Source: Paenibacillus thermotolerans (GTDB lineage Bacteria; Bacillota; Bacilli; Paenibacillales; YIM-B00363). Taken from it: 64,000 nucleotides of DNA. Shown here piece after piece: positions 26,029 to 34,675 of the stretch. The stretch's first letter is position 1. Every line of letters begins with the position of its first letter. Below the pieces are notes generated by a model, which worked only from the letters and a program-made list of their open reading frames with translations, was not told where the DNA came from and did not search any database. The position numbers and the translations under genes were made by a program. The stretch is from positions 41,283 through 105,282 of the forward strand of contig NZ_JAQZSG010000018.1 of the NCBI RefSeq assembly GCF_028745515.1, in the 5' to 3' direction.

Positions 26029-27264
26029 CTACTTCTCCAAAGTGCGGATCCGCTCCAGCGCCTGCTGCGCCCGGAGCTTCAACGGCTCGGGCTCGAGCTC
26101 ATGCCCCTCCTTGACGCCGTCGCCTCCATAGCGAACCCGCTCGTAGCAATCGGACAGCGCCCGCATCTCATCTCCGGACGCCGCGGATACCCGCCCCTCG
26201 GCGCGAAGGCGTGCCGCATACTCCTTCGCGGTTTCACTCGGCAAAATCGGATGACCTTTCTTCTCGTACCAACGCAGCATTTGCTGATACAGCCTGCGTA
26301 CGGCGGAATCGGTGCGCACATAGCTCAACGAGCTGTTTTCCGACCACTTGCTTCTGCTGATCCGCACCTGCGCCGCGGAACGAATCGGTTCGGCGCGGCG
26401 ATTTCGCTTGCGGTGCACGAACGCCATAACGGCAGCCAGCGCCGCCAGCAGCGCAATCGCCCAAACCCAATTCGGAACGGCCGCAGCGGCTGCAGTTGGC
26501 TCCATCCCCTGCAACCGTTCGGGGTCAAGCTCCGAAAGCTCCTCCCCCGCCGAAGGCAGCGTCAGCTCCAGCTCAGCCGCACGCTCGCGAAGCCATTCGA
26601 ACAGCGGCGAAAGCACATACAGCAGCGGGGCGCTCATCCACCCAAGCAGCAAAAACGCATAAGGAAGCGCCGCCACAACGACTAACAGGCCCGCCGTACA
26701 AATAATGACCGGCAGCGCCGTCCTGGCCCCGATCAACCGGTCCCCGCGGTAAGTCCGCTGCACCTGCACGAGAACATAGAAGCGAATCGCAAAATAAGCG
26801 GCAACGGCCGCGGCCAGCACTGCAGGCGACACAACCCCGTGCTTGAATGCGTAATGAAAGCAAATAACGGAATACATCGGGAACACAACGGACTCCTGAA
26901 GAAAAAAGACGCGAAACCGCTCTTCCGCCCTCGCATCCCCGGAAACGATCGACCCGAAACGCAATACGAACACGAACCCGATGAGCGGAAACCAAGTCAG
27001 AAACGCCGTTCCCCCCAGGCGGGAAATGATCCAGACGGCGCCGATTGCGAGCGGCAAAGCTCCCGCGGCGGCAGACCACTTGACGAGTCCGAGCCGATGT
27101 GCCGCATACACTGCAGCAGCCCCGACCGCCAACAGCAACGGTACGGCCAAAAGGAACATCAGCTCCTCAACCCGCTCAACGAGTCCCGACAGCAGCACGA
27201 TCCAAGCCAGAGCCACAAAGCCCTCCAGCGCGCCGAACCATAGCTGACGCTTTTCAAGCCTCAT
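26029..27264 (-). CDS. DUF4129-domain membrane protein
   Basis: 411 residues from ATG 27264 with AAAGGAGG upstream; the start overlaps the DUF58 gene stop by ATGA. About seven membrane segments fill residues 1-230, then a periplasm-side (outer-face) loop with AELELTLPSAGEE, another membrane segment near 270, and a cytoplasmic C-terminal DUF4129 domain (TDSAVRRLYQQMLRWYEKKGHPILPSETAKEYAARL). In the common MoxR-DUF58-transglutaminase cluster this domain sits at the C-terminus of the transglutaminase-like protein. Here no transglutaminase domain is present, so this is a variant of that system. Confidence 0.82.
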   Translation of the reverse strand: MRLEKRQLWFGALEGFVALAWIVLLSGLVERVEELMFLLAVPLLLAVGAAAVYAAHRLGLVKWSAAAGALPLAIGAVWIISRLGGTAFLTWFPLIGFVFVLRFGSIVSGDARAEERFRVFFLQESVVFPMYSVICFHYAFKHGVVSPAVLAAAVAAYFAIRFYVLVQVQRTYRGDRLIGARTALPVIICTAGLLVVVAALPYAFLLLGWMSAPLLYVLSPLFEWLRERAAELELTLPSAGEELSELDPERLQGMEPTAAAAAVPNWVWAIALLAALAAVMAFVHRKRNRRAEPIRSAAQVRISRSKWSENSSLSYVRTDSAVRRLYQQMLRWYEKKGHPILPSETAKEYAARLRAEGRVSAASGDEMRALSDCYERVRYGGDGVKEGHELEPEPLKLRAQQALERIRTLEK

Positions 27265-28463
27265 ACCGCCGCCTCCTTTACGGGACCGGGTATCGAATCA
27301 TCCGGCGCAGACTCAGGCAGGAAGCGCTCAACCGTCGAAGGAATCCCATACAGCGGCGGCGCCGAATCGTCCCAATACAAGTTATACACGAACACTTGCT
27401 TCAATTTCCGGTGCAGCTCGTACAATGCGCGAATGCCGTCCTCATCCCAATACGAGGTCAAAACGACCACCGTATCCCCCATCGCCGCGACCTTCGCGGC
27501 AGAGTGAATCAAATCCGCAAAGGACGACATCGGATGCCGCGAGATCGAGCCCATCCGATTCGCAAGACGTTCCATTTGGTAAGACGCGGAGGAGGGCGGC
27601 TCGTAATAAGAAAGCGAAACGCCGTCATATAAATTGGTCAGCATGCCGACCGTGGCGCCGTTCTCCGCCAGCTTCTCGGCCACCTGCACGAATCGCCGGC
27701 ACATCGTGTCGAGACGGTCCCCGCTCATCACTTTCCAATACGGCTCGGCAACTTGACCATTAAACAATATCAACGCTTTGGACGCGGTCGTATAGCCGAA
27801 CTGCTTCACCATCAACCCGCTCAAACCGCCGCCGCTCCACCCGGTATTGCTTCTCGCCGTCGCATACCATGAAATTTGCCGAAGCGGATCGCCGGCTATA
27901 TACGGCCGGACGCCGGTGAACAAGCTCGGATCCTCATTGTAATACCGCTTTGTCCGGATGTCTCCAAGCAATTCGGTGAATCGTCCGGCAACCTCCAGCG
28001 GCTGTCCCCGCTTCGGACGCACGATGGTCCGGGCTTCCACATACACCGTTCGAAAATGCTTCCATAACCCGAGCGCATCGGTAAACACCAAATACGCTTC
28101 CTTCCAATCGGCCACCCCGCGCCGCGCGGCATACACGGTAAAGGTCGCCTCCGCCTGCTGCCGCGGCATTAAATAGGTGACGATGCTGACCGTCCCTCCG
28201 CCTTCCCGCCCCTCCGCATCGCCCCGAAGCTGTTCCGGCAAAGCCCAAGAGAGCTGCACCCGCGGGCACGGGAGTCTCGTCGGATTGATCAGACGGCAGC
28301 GAAAGACGACCGCATCGTCCACTTCAGCCAAGCCGTCGAGCGCTTCCGCCTCCACCCGAATCCGCGGATACACATGGCGCTCCCAATACCGCGGGGCGGC
28401 CCATATCGATACGATCGCAGCCACCATGACCAGCCATAAAATCCCCCACATGGCGCCGACCAT
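27261..28463 (-). CDS. DUF58-domain protein (MoxR partner)
   Basis: 400 residues from ATG 28463, whose A is shared with the MoxR stop (TAATG). One N-terminal membrane segment is followed by a beta-rich domain and then the DUF58 core: VRPYIAGDPLRQISWYATAR matches the family's R-x-Y-x2-GD-x4-I-W signature. The C-terminal part is von-Willebrand-factor-A-like (KALILFNGQ, GDTVVVLTSYWDEDG). It is translationally coupled to both neighbours. DUF58 proteins work with MoxR AAA ATPases, probably in maturation or folding of membrane or metal proteins. Confidence 0.87.
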   Translation of the reverse strand: MVGAMWGILWLVMVAAIVSIWAAPRYWERHVYPRIRVEAEALDGLAEVDDAVVFRCRLINPTRLPCPRVQLSWALPEQLRGDAEGREGGGTVSIVTYLMPRQQAEATFTVYAARRGVADWKEAYLVFTDALGLWKHFRTVYVEARTIVRPKRGQPLEVAGRFTELLGDIRTKRYYNEDPSLFTGVRPYIAGDPLRQISWYATARSNTGWSGGGLSGLMVKQFGYTTASKALILFNGQVAEPYWKVMSGDRLDTMCRRFVQVAEKLAENGATVGMLTNLYDGVSLSYYEPPSSASYQMERLANRMGSISRHPMSSFADLIHSAAKVAAMGDTVVVLTSYWDEDGIRALYELHRKLKQVFVYNLYWDDSAPPLYGIPSTVERFLPESAPDDSIPGPVKEAAV

Positions 28464-29428
28464 TAATGCGAGGAAGACTGAAGCTCGACGGGGACCGGAA
28501 TTTGCCCAAGCAAATCCTGAAGCGCCGACGTTTCGGTCTCGCCCTTGGCGCGGCGCTCGGGCGGCAGCTGCACGCGATGGGACAGCACGGGAACGACGCC
28601 GCGCTTAATGTCGTCGGGCGTTACGAAATCGCGGCCGTCAAGCCATGCGAGCGATTGCGAAAGCGCCAGCAGCGCCAACGCCGCCCGCGGACTTGCCCCG
28701 GTAAGGAACGCTTTCGGTTCCCTCGTTTTCCGGACGAGCTCCAGCAAATAGGTTTCCACGTCCTTCGATACGCGGACCGATCTGCAAAGCTGCCGCATTT
28801 CCCGAAGCTGCTCCGGCGAAATGACCGGCTGCGGCTGCTCCGGACGCTCCCCCGACCGAAACCGGCGCAAAATGCCGGCCTCCTCCTCAAGCGACGGAAA
28901 GCCGAGACTCACTTTTACTAAAAAACGGTCCAGCTGCGCCTCGGGCAGCGGAAACACCCCTTGCGATTCGATCGGATTTTGCGTAGCAATGACAAAGAAC
29001 GGTGCCGGCAGCGATTCCGTGCGGCCGTCGATGCTGACTTGACCCTCGGCCATCGCCTCAAGCAGCGCCGATGCGGTGCGCGGCGTTGCCCGGTTAATTT
29101 CGTCGAACAATAAAAATTGAGTGAAGATCGGGCCTTTGCGCAGCTCGAATTCGCCCGTCTGCGGACGATAGATCATGGCGCCGAGCAAATCTTGCGGCAA
29201 TAAATCCGGCGTCGCCTGCACGCGGCTGAATTCCGCCTGAAACGCTTGGGAAAGCGCTTTGGCCATCGTCGTTTTACCCGTTCCCGGCACATCCTCCAGC
29301 AATACATGCCCTTGGGCGAGCAGCGCGGCCGTAATCAGCAGCAGCGCTTCCTCCTGGCCGACGACCTGCTTGCGAACCTCTGAAAACAGCTTCCTCTTAA
29401 ACTCGTTCGGTATCCCGTTCGTAGTCAT
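28463..29428 (-). CDS. MoxR-family AAA+ ATPase
   Basis: 321 residues from ATG 29428 (GGAGA upstream). Walker A is LEDVPGTGKTTMAKALS (about 35-51), Walker B LLFDEINRA, and sensor 1 ATQNPIESQGVFPLPEAQLDRF; this is the diagnostic MoxR sequence. The C-terminal lid contains GASPRAALALLALSQSLAWLDGRDFVTPDDI. It is the first gene of the MoxR-DUF58-DUF4129 operon and should act as a chaperone-like ATPase for it. Confidence 0.93.
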   Translation of the reverse strand: MTTNGIPNEFKRKLFSEVRKQVVGQEEALLLITAALLAQGHVLLEDVPGTGKTTMAKALSQAFQAEFSRVQATPDLLPQDLLGAMIYRPQTGEFELRKGPIFTQFLLFDEINRATPRTASALLEAMAEGQVSIDGRTESLPAPFFVIATQNPIESQGVFPLPEAQLDRFLVKVSLGFPSLEEEAGILRRFRSGERPEQPQPVISPEQLREMRQLCRSVRVSKDVETYLLELVRKTREPKAFLTGASPRAALALLALSQSLAWLDGRDFVTPDDIKRGVVPVLSHRVQLPPERRAKGETETSALQDLLGQIPVPVELQSSSH

Positions 29429-29527
29429 ATGCGTCTCCTTTTATACAGAAAAAATGCCTCTTTCATCCAAGTCTACAAAATCGTATCACGTAAGGCGGGG
29501 GGCACTCAACATTTTATCAATTATAAA

Positions 29528-29558
29528 AAAAGGAACCCCGAAATCAACGAGGCTCCTC
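29528..29558 (-). terminator. Intrinsic terminator of the glcD-glcF operon
   Basis: On the minus strand GGAGCCTCG / CGGGGTTCC (two G-U pairs) is followed by TTTTTTTAT, about 20 bases beyond the glcF stop. Confidence 0.75.
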
Positions 29559-29576
29559 CCCTTATCACCTAGCAAC

Positions 29577-30974
29577 CTATTTATGCTCCGTCATTCGCTC
29601 ATAAAGAAAATCCACTACATGCAGCGCCCGCATTTGCCCGGACATGCCGTGCTTTTCGATGCCGTGCTTCATCTGCAGCAGGCAGCCCGGATTGCTCGTC
29701 AGCAGTACGTGAGCTTCTGTCCGTTTGACGTTCTCCATCTTATGCTCCAAAATTTGTCCGGCCATCTCGGGCTGGGTGATGTTGTAAATGCCGGCCGAGC
29801 CGCAGCACCGGTCAGCTTCGTGCAGCTCGCAAAACTCAGCTCCCGCGACTCTCCGCATTAAATTTCTCGGAGCGTCGGAGCTGCGCATGACGTTCCGCAA
29901 ATGGCACGAATCTTGGTACGTAATGCGCACCTTGCCACCGTCTTCCGTCCCCTCGCCGATCACAGCGGGGAACCTGCCGCTTTCCGCCAGCAGCTTGCTG
30001 ACGTCCGCCGTCCTCGTTGCGAACCATTTCGCGGCCTCCGCCCACTGCGGGTCGTCGTGAAGCAGATGATCGTATTCCACGAGCAGCGCGCCGCAGCCGC
30101 CGGCATTGGAGGCGATATAGTCGACACCCGCTTCCCGGAAGGCGCGAATGTTCCGCTTCGCCAGCTCCGCCGCTTGCGCCTTCTCGCCGCTGTGCGCATG
30201 CAGCGCGCCGCAGCAATTTTGCGATTCGGGGATGACGACGTCGTACCCCGCTTCCGTCAGCAGACGAACCGTATTCATATTCGTTTCGGTAAACAGCACA
30301 TCCATGATGCAGCCGCGGAACAAGCCGACCGTTCCGATTTTTTCGCCGACCGCCCTGTGCCGGGAGCCGATCCTCTCGACGACGCCCTCATAGGAGGCTT
30401 CCGGCAAAATCCGCTCCATATCCCTTAGATGCTCTGGAAACAGCTTCATCATACCGGTGCGTCGGGCAAGGCTGCGCAATCCCGAGCGCTGATAAAAGCG
30501 GAGCGCTCCGCCCACGAGGCGAACCCGCTTCTGGTAAGGAAATACGCCTTGAAACGCAGCCTTGCGGGCAAGCTTCACCCACCAACGGTGGCTGTCCGTA
30601 TGATCCTCAATCGCATCGCGCGCTTGCTCGATCAACTGGCCGTACTTCACGTCGGCCGGACAAACCGGCTCGCAGGCGCGGCAGCCCAAACAGTGGTTCA
30701 TCTGCTCCTCGAAAGCGCGGTCCGGATCCATCAAGCCGTCCGCCACCGCCTTCATGAGCGCGATGCGGCCGCGCGGCGACTCCGCCTCGATGCCGGTTTC
30801 CCGGAACGTCGGACACGCCGGCAAGCAAAAGCCGCAGCGCATGCAATTCGTCAGCTGATCGTAATCGAGCGACAGCTTGAGCCCTGCAGCCATCGGGCTG
30901 CATGCGGCAGCGCCGCCGGCGGCGCCGGATCCGGGCTCGGCATTCGTCTGAATCCACGAGTTTGCATTAGCCAC
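29577..30974 (-). CDS. glcF: Glycolate/lactate oxidase iron-sulfur subunit (GlcF)
   Basis: 465 residues from GTG 30974, overlapping the glcD stop by 8 bases. Two [4Fe-4S] ferredoxin motifs are present: CMRCGFCLPACP (about 41-52) and CLGCRACEPVCP (about 94-105). Two cysteine-rich CCG domains follow (QNCCGALHAHSG and RCCGSAGIYNI) as in GlcF, LldE and GlpC. With the FAD subunit encoded just upstream it should pass electrons from a 2-hydroxyacid (glycolate or D-lactate) toward quinone. Unlike E. coli no glcE is present, as is usual in Bacillales. Confidence 0.9.
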   Translation of the reverse strand: MANANSWIQTNAEPGSGAAGGAAACSPMAAGLKLSLDYDQLTNCMRCGFCLPACPTFRETGIEAESPRGRIALMKAVADGLMDPDRAFEEQMNHCLGCRACEPVCPADVKYGQLIEQARDAIEDHTDSHRWWVKLARKAAFQGVFPYQKRVRLVGGALRFYQRSGLRSLARRTGMMKLFPEHLRDMERILPEASYEGVVERIGSRHRAVGEKIGTVGLFRGCIMDVLFTETNMNTVRLLTEAGYDVVIPESQNCCGALHAHSGEKAQAAELAKRNIRAFREAGVDYIASNAGGCGALLVEYDHLLHDDPQWAEAAKWFATRTADVSKLLAESGRFPAVIGEGTEDGGKVRITYQDSCHLRNVMRSSDAPRNLMRRVAGAEFCELHEADRCCGSAGIYNITQPEMAGQILEHKMENVKRTEAHVLLTSNPGCLLQMKHGIEKHGMSGQMRALHVVDFLYERMTEHK

Positions 30975-32391
30975 GCTCGATCACCACTCTTTTCCTTGCC
31001 GCTTTAGCGAACACTTTCCCCGGATTCAGGATGTTGTCCGGGTCGAACGCATGCTTGATCGCTTTCATAACCTCGATCCCCGCGGGACCGACCTTCCACT
31101 CCAGGTAAGGCGCCTTCACCAATCCGACGCCGTGCTCTCCGGTAATCGTTCCGCCAAGCTTAATGGCGGCCTCGAATATTTCGGCGAACGCCTCCTCCAC
31201 CCGGTGAATCTCGTCCGGATCGCGCGCATCGGTCGTTGCCGTCGGGTGCAGGTTGCCGTCGCCCGCGTGCCCGAACGTGCAAATTTGCACCCGGTGCTTC
31301 TCGGCGATTCGGTTAATTTCGAGCACCATATCGGCAATCTTCGAGCGAGGTACGGTCGCGTCCTCCAGAATCGTCGTCGGCCTTAATCTGGCCAATGCGG
31401 TGAAGGCGCTCCGCCGCGCCGTCAGCAGCTTCAGCGCCTCTTCCGCCGTCTCGGCGACCTGCACCCGAGCTGCCTGCTCTCCCCGGCATATCGACTCGAT
31501 CACCGCGATATCCCGCTCCACAGACTCCATATCTCCGTCCTGCTCGATCAGCAAAATTGCGGCCATATCCAGCGGCAAGCCCAGCTTGGCAAAATCGTCG
31601 ACGACGCGGATCGTCGGATTGTCCATGATTTCGAGCGTCGCCGGAATAATGCGGCTTTCGATAATTTTCGAAACGGTCCGCGCCGCGCCGTAGATGTCCT
31701 TGTACATCGCCAGCATCGTCTTCTTATACTTCGGCGGCGGAATCAGCTTTAACGTCGCTTCCGTAATCACCGCAAGCGTCCCTTCCGAGCCGACCAGCAG
31801 CTTCGTCAAATCGTAGCCCGCGACGTCTTTCGTCAGCTTGCCGCCGGTGCGTATTATTTCGCCGTTCGCCAAGACGGCCTCCAAGCCAAGCACATAATCC
31901 TTCGTCGTGCCGTATTTCAAGCCGCGCAAGCCGCCCGAGCATTCGGCGATGTTTCCGCCGATCGTCGAGATCGTCATGCTGCTCGGGTCCGGCGGGTAAA
32001 ACAAGCCGAGCCCTTCCACATGCGTAATAAACTGCTTCGTGTTGAGTCCCGGCTGAACGGTCGCCGTCAAGTTTTCCAGATCGACCTCGAGAATCCGGTT
32101 CATCCGGTGCATCACCATCACGACGCCGCCTTGAACCGGGACGGTGCCGCCGCACAGGTTCGTTCCGGAGCCGCGGCTGACGAGCGGAATGCGGCTGCGT
32201 TGCAGCACCTTCATCACGTCGGACACCTGCTGCGTGTTTTCCGGATAAACGACCGCGTCCGGCATCGATTGAAGCATCGGAGTTCCGTCATAGGAATGCG
32301 TCACAAGCGACTGAGGGTCGTCCTTCACCCAGTTCTCGCCGACAATGGCGATCAGCTCTTGCTTCACCTCGTTCGAAAGCATCGGGTACAT
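30967..32391 (-). CDS. glcD: FAD-linked 2-hydroxyacid oxidase subunit (GlcD)
   Basis: 474 residues from ATG 32391, 8 bases after GGAGA; a TTG five codons upstream would overlap that ribosome site. The FAD-binding type 4 (PCMH) domain covers residues ~35-215: PENTQQVSDVMKVLQ, LVSRGSGTNLCGG, and GGNIAECSGGLRGLKYG. The FAD-oxidase C domain contains the metal-site-like FGHAGDGNLHP and ends GEHGVGLVKAPYL. Substrate is glycolate or D-lactate; the two are not distinguishable here. It is co-transcribed with glcF and controlled by the divergent GntR protein through two palindromic sites. Confidence 0.92.
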   Translation of the reverse strand: MYPMLSNEVKQELIAIVGENWVKDDPQSLVTHSYDGTPMLQSMPDAVVYPENTQQVSDVMKVLQRSRIPLVSRGSGTNLCGGTVPVQGGVVMVMHRMNRILEVDLENLTATVQPGLNTKQFITHVEGLGLFYPPDPSSMTISTIGGNIAECSGGLRGLKYGTTKDYVLGLEAVLANGEIIRTGGKLTKDVAGYDLTKLLVGSEGTLAVITEATLKLIPPPKYKKTMLAMYKDIYGAARTVSKIIESRIIPATLEIMDNPTIRVVDDFAKLGLPLDMAAILLIEQDGDMESVERDIAVIESICRGEQAARVQVAETAEEALKLLTARRSAFTALARLRPTTILEDATVPRSKIADMVLEINRIAEKHRVQICTFGHAGDGNLHPTATTDARDPDEIHRVEEAFAEIFEAAIKLGGTITGEHGVGLVKAPYLEWKVGPAGIEVMKAIKHAFDPDNILNPGKVFAKAARKRVVIERG

Positions 32392-32414
32392 CACTCTTTT
32401 CTCCAAAATTATGA

Positions 32415-32437
32415 ATTAATCAGGTCATCAGATGACT
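32415..32437. promoter_or_regulatory. GntR operator copy 1 (glcD-proximal)
   Basis: A 23-bp sequence with core palindrome GTCATC-A-GATGAC (32424-32436). It is repeated exactly at 32487-32509. Copy 1 lies 24 bp before the glcD start codon, downstream of a likely minus-strand -10 (TACAAT), so binding should block transcription. Confidence 0.75.
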
Positions 32438-32486
32438 CATCGTTATTATCGGTTATTGTATCATACGCCTCCGGATTGGTGAATAC

Positions 32487-32509
32487 ATTAATCAGGTCAT
32501 CAGATGACT
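32487..32509. promoter_or_regulatory. GntR operator copy 2 overlapping the gntR-side promoter
   Basis: Exact second copy of the 23-bp site, 72 bp from the first. Its right end overlaps a -35-like TGACTT whose -10 would be TATGAT at 32528-32533, upstream of the regulator gene. This fits autoregulation. Confidence 0.7.
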
Positions 32510-32586
32510 TTTGCGCTGGATTATTGTATGATCTCGATAACGATATCGAAGCTTTCTTTTTTCGATGTAAGGGAGTGTTATGCAGA

Positions 32587-33306
32587 ATGCCGCAGCGGCC
32601 GTTAAAAGGGTACGAATGGGTATCGAAGGAATTAATCGGTCATATTTCCGAGGGCCGTTACAAGCCGGGAGACAAGCTTCCTTCCGTCGTCGATCTGGCG
32701 GTTCAATACGGCGTGGGCCGGTCGACCGTCCGCGAAGCGCTCAGCGCGCTGAAGGCGAAAGGGCTCATCGATATCAGGCAAGGCGGGGGAACGTACGTCC
32801 TGGCGGAGCCGGCGGGGGATGACGCGTCGTTTACTAAAGAAGACTGGACCGCCAGAGCCGAATCGCTCCGCCATATCGTGGAGGTGCGCAAGGTGCTTGA
32901 GACCGGCTGTGCATCGCTCGCCGCGAAGCATCGGACGGCGGAGGACCTGGCGGCCATGCGCGCGAATTTGAAAGAGACGGAAAGCCGTTTGAACGATGAG
33001 GCGTTTTGCGTACAGGCGGACATTGAGCTCCACAGCCGGATTGCGGAGGCGACCAACAATCCGGCTCTCGTAGAGATGATGGCTTCCTTGTCTCATCTGC
33101 TGCAGGAAAGTATGAAGGACACTCGGGCGCTATGGTTTTATGCGGAGCGCGAATCGGCGGAACGGCTGCTTGCGGAGCATGCCTCGATCGTCGACGCGAT
33201 CGAATCGGGCGACGAAACGCTCGCCGCCGCGGCCATGGCGAATCATTTGAATAAGGTGGAGCAAGTCTTGAAAGAAAAGACGGGAAGCCGCAATTTGGAC
33301 GTTTAA
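32587..33306 (+). CDS. GntR/FadR-subfamily transcriptional regulator of glcDF
   Basis: 239 residues from ATG 32587 (GTG 32575 in the same frame is possible; AAGGGAG serves either). Winged-helix: SKELIGHISEGRYKPGDKLP, then VGRSTVREALSALKAKGLI and RQGGGTYV. The C-terminal FCD domain (about 80-230) has HIVEVRKVLETGCASLAAKH and the metal-ligand His pattern D-x3-H-x-I (DIELHSRIAEATNN), plus EHASIVDAIESGD. Such LldR/GlcC-like regulators release DNA on binding lactate or glycolate. Divergent position and two operators make the glcDF operon its obvious target. Confidence 0.9.
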   Translation: MPQRPLKGYEWVSKELIGHISEGRYKPGDKLPSVVDLAVQYGVGRSTVREALSALKAKGLIDIRQGGGTYVLAEPAGDDASFTKEDWTARAESLRHIVEVRKVLETGCASLAAKHRTAEDLAAMRANLKETESRLNDEAFCVQADIELHSRIAEATNNPALVEMMASLSHLLQESMKDTRALWFYAERESAERLLAEHASIVDAIESGDETLAAAAMANHLNKVEQVLKEKTGSRNLDV

Positions 33307-33321
33307 TCCGGGCTTGCAGAG

Positions 33322-34512
33322 CTATAAGTACAAGCTGGCCAAAAAAATTCCCAATCCCTGCTGATAAATTTCATTGAATTGACTAAGCGGAAGCGGATTT
33401 TGCCCCTGCCCCATTTCAATGGTGAATCCGGGGCGTCTCCACTCTTGAATAAACCAATCCTTATAGCCGGCCCAGCTTTCCACGGTCCGCTCCGGCACGT
33501 AGCCGCTGACCCGCGCGAACTCTGCGGCCATCGTTCGGGCGGCGGGCGGCTCCATATTTTCATACCCCCAGTAAATGACCCTTCCTTGCGTATGAAGCGC
33601 AAGCACACGGGCAAAATCGCTCTGCCTCGTCAACTCCGCCATAGCGATCGCTTCCGGCTCCGTTAGGGGCGCCGTTCCGGAATAATCTCTCGGGCCCGGC
33701 TTCTTTTCTCCTCTTGCCGCTTCGTCCTCCCATCTTGCCGGAAATTGATTGTTGAGATCGACTCCTCGAATGTTCGCCTTCCAGCCCGAAAAATCGCGGC
33801 TTCCCCCGTTCATTTCCAGCACGCTTTCCCGATAAGGCTCCTGTGCGGGCAAGCCGTTAACGACAAGATCGACGCCGTCCGGATTGACCATAGGCACCGT
33901 GGACAGCGTGGCGCTTGCATAGTACGGAGCGACATTCAAGCCACGAATCGGCATTCCGTTCGTCAAAGCGAGCAAATAATCGTTGATGAACGTAACGAGG
34001 ACCGGAGTCGTTATCCATTCGTTGGCATGAAAAGAGGCGTTGATGTGCACCCTTTTGGCTCCGCCCCCAATCCGAAGCTCGTGAATCGGCTTGCCCATCA
34101 CGCTTCTACCGATCTCTCTTCTTCTTAAAAAAGGATACACCTCAATCAACCGGGCCGTATCCTCGCTTAGCGCCGCCGTGTTGTACCGCCGATTGCCCGC
34201 CGCCACCCTCCATGTGACCCGAAGCGGCACGCGGATGACAACGCCGGCTTGCAAGTTTTGCGGCTCGACGTTCGGGTTCATGCTTAGCAGCGCTTCCACC
34301 GGAACCCCTCGCGCTTTGGCAATGCTCCAGAAGGTGTCGCCGGCGCGTATCGTATAGTTGGCGCGCAAATAGCCGGGGATTTGAACGCGGTCCCCGACGT
34401 TCAGCCTCCCGTCGGCCAGGTCCGGATTGGAGTCCAGCACTAACTGAAACGGAATCCGGAACCATTGGCTGTAGTTCCACAGCGTATCGCCCGGCCTTAC
34501 ATATATCTCCAT
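33322..34512 (-). CDS. LysM-M14 peptidase (gamma-D-glutamyl-L-diamino-acid endopeptidase I type)
   Basis: 396 residues from ATG 34512 behind GAGAGGATG. Two LysM domains (residues ~1-48 and ~52-96: VRPGDTLWNYSQWFRIPF, IRAGDTFWSIAKARGVP) bind peptidoglycan. Residues ~120-390 are a zinc carboxypeptidase M14 domain: HANE supplies His and Glu ligands, ALHTQG the second His, and FTIEMGQG the catalytic Glu. This architecture matches endopeptidase I of Lysinibacillus sphaericus, which cuts spore peptidoglycan stem peptides. There is no signal peptide, so it probably acts in the sporulating cell. It is convergent to the gntR-like gene. Confidence 0.9.
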   Translation of the reverse strand: MEIYVRPGDTLWNYSQWFRIPFQLVLDSNPDLADGRLNVGDRVQIPGYLRANYTIRAGDTFWSIAKARGVPVEALLSMNPNVEPQNLQAGVVIRVPLRVTWRVAAGNRRYNTAALSEDTARLIEVYPFLRRREIGRSVMGKPIHELRIGGGAKRVHINASFHANEWITTPVLVTFINDYLLALTNGMPIRGLNVAPYYASATLSTVPMVNPDGVDLVVNGLPAQEPYRESVLEMNGGSRDFSGWKANIRGVDLNNQFPARWEDEAARGEKKPGPRDYSGTAPLTEPEAIAMAELTRQSDFARVLALHTQGRVIYWGYENMEPPAARTMAAEFARVSGYVPERTVESWAGYKDWFIQEWRRPGFTIEMGQGQNPLPLSQFNEIYQQGLGIFLASLYL

Positions 34513-34594
34513 TGCAAAAACATCCTCTCATAAGGTAATCGCCTACTTCTATGTGTATGTTTTTGCAGAAATAATGTGAGTTCAAGAAAATAGA

Positions 34595-34661
34595 TTGACA
34601 AACTATGGAAAAGGCATTACATTTTTATCATAAGTTATTTTATATATATCATTATATATAA
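34595..34661 (+). promoter_or_regulatory. Promoter and AT hairpin upstream of the GGDEF-RHH gene
   Basis: TTGACA (34595-34600), a 17-bp spacer and TACATT (34618-34623) form a plausible housekeeping promoter. A 9-bp AT-only inverted repeat (34640-34661, arms TTATATATA / TATATATAA) sits just before the ribosome site and could influence translation or bind the product's own DNA-binding tail. Confidence 0.55.
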
Positions 34662-34675
34662 GAAGTGATAATTAC

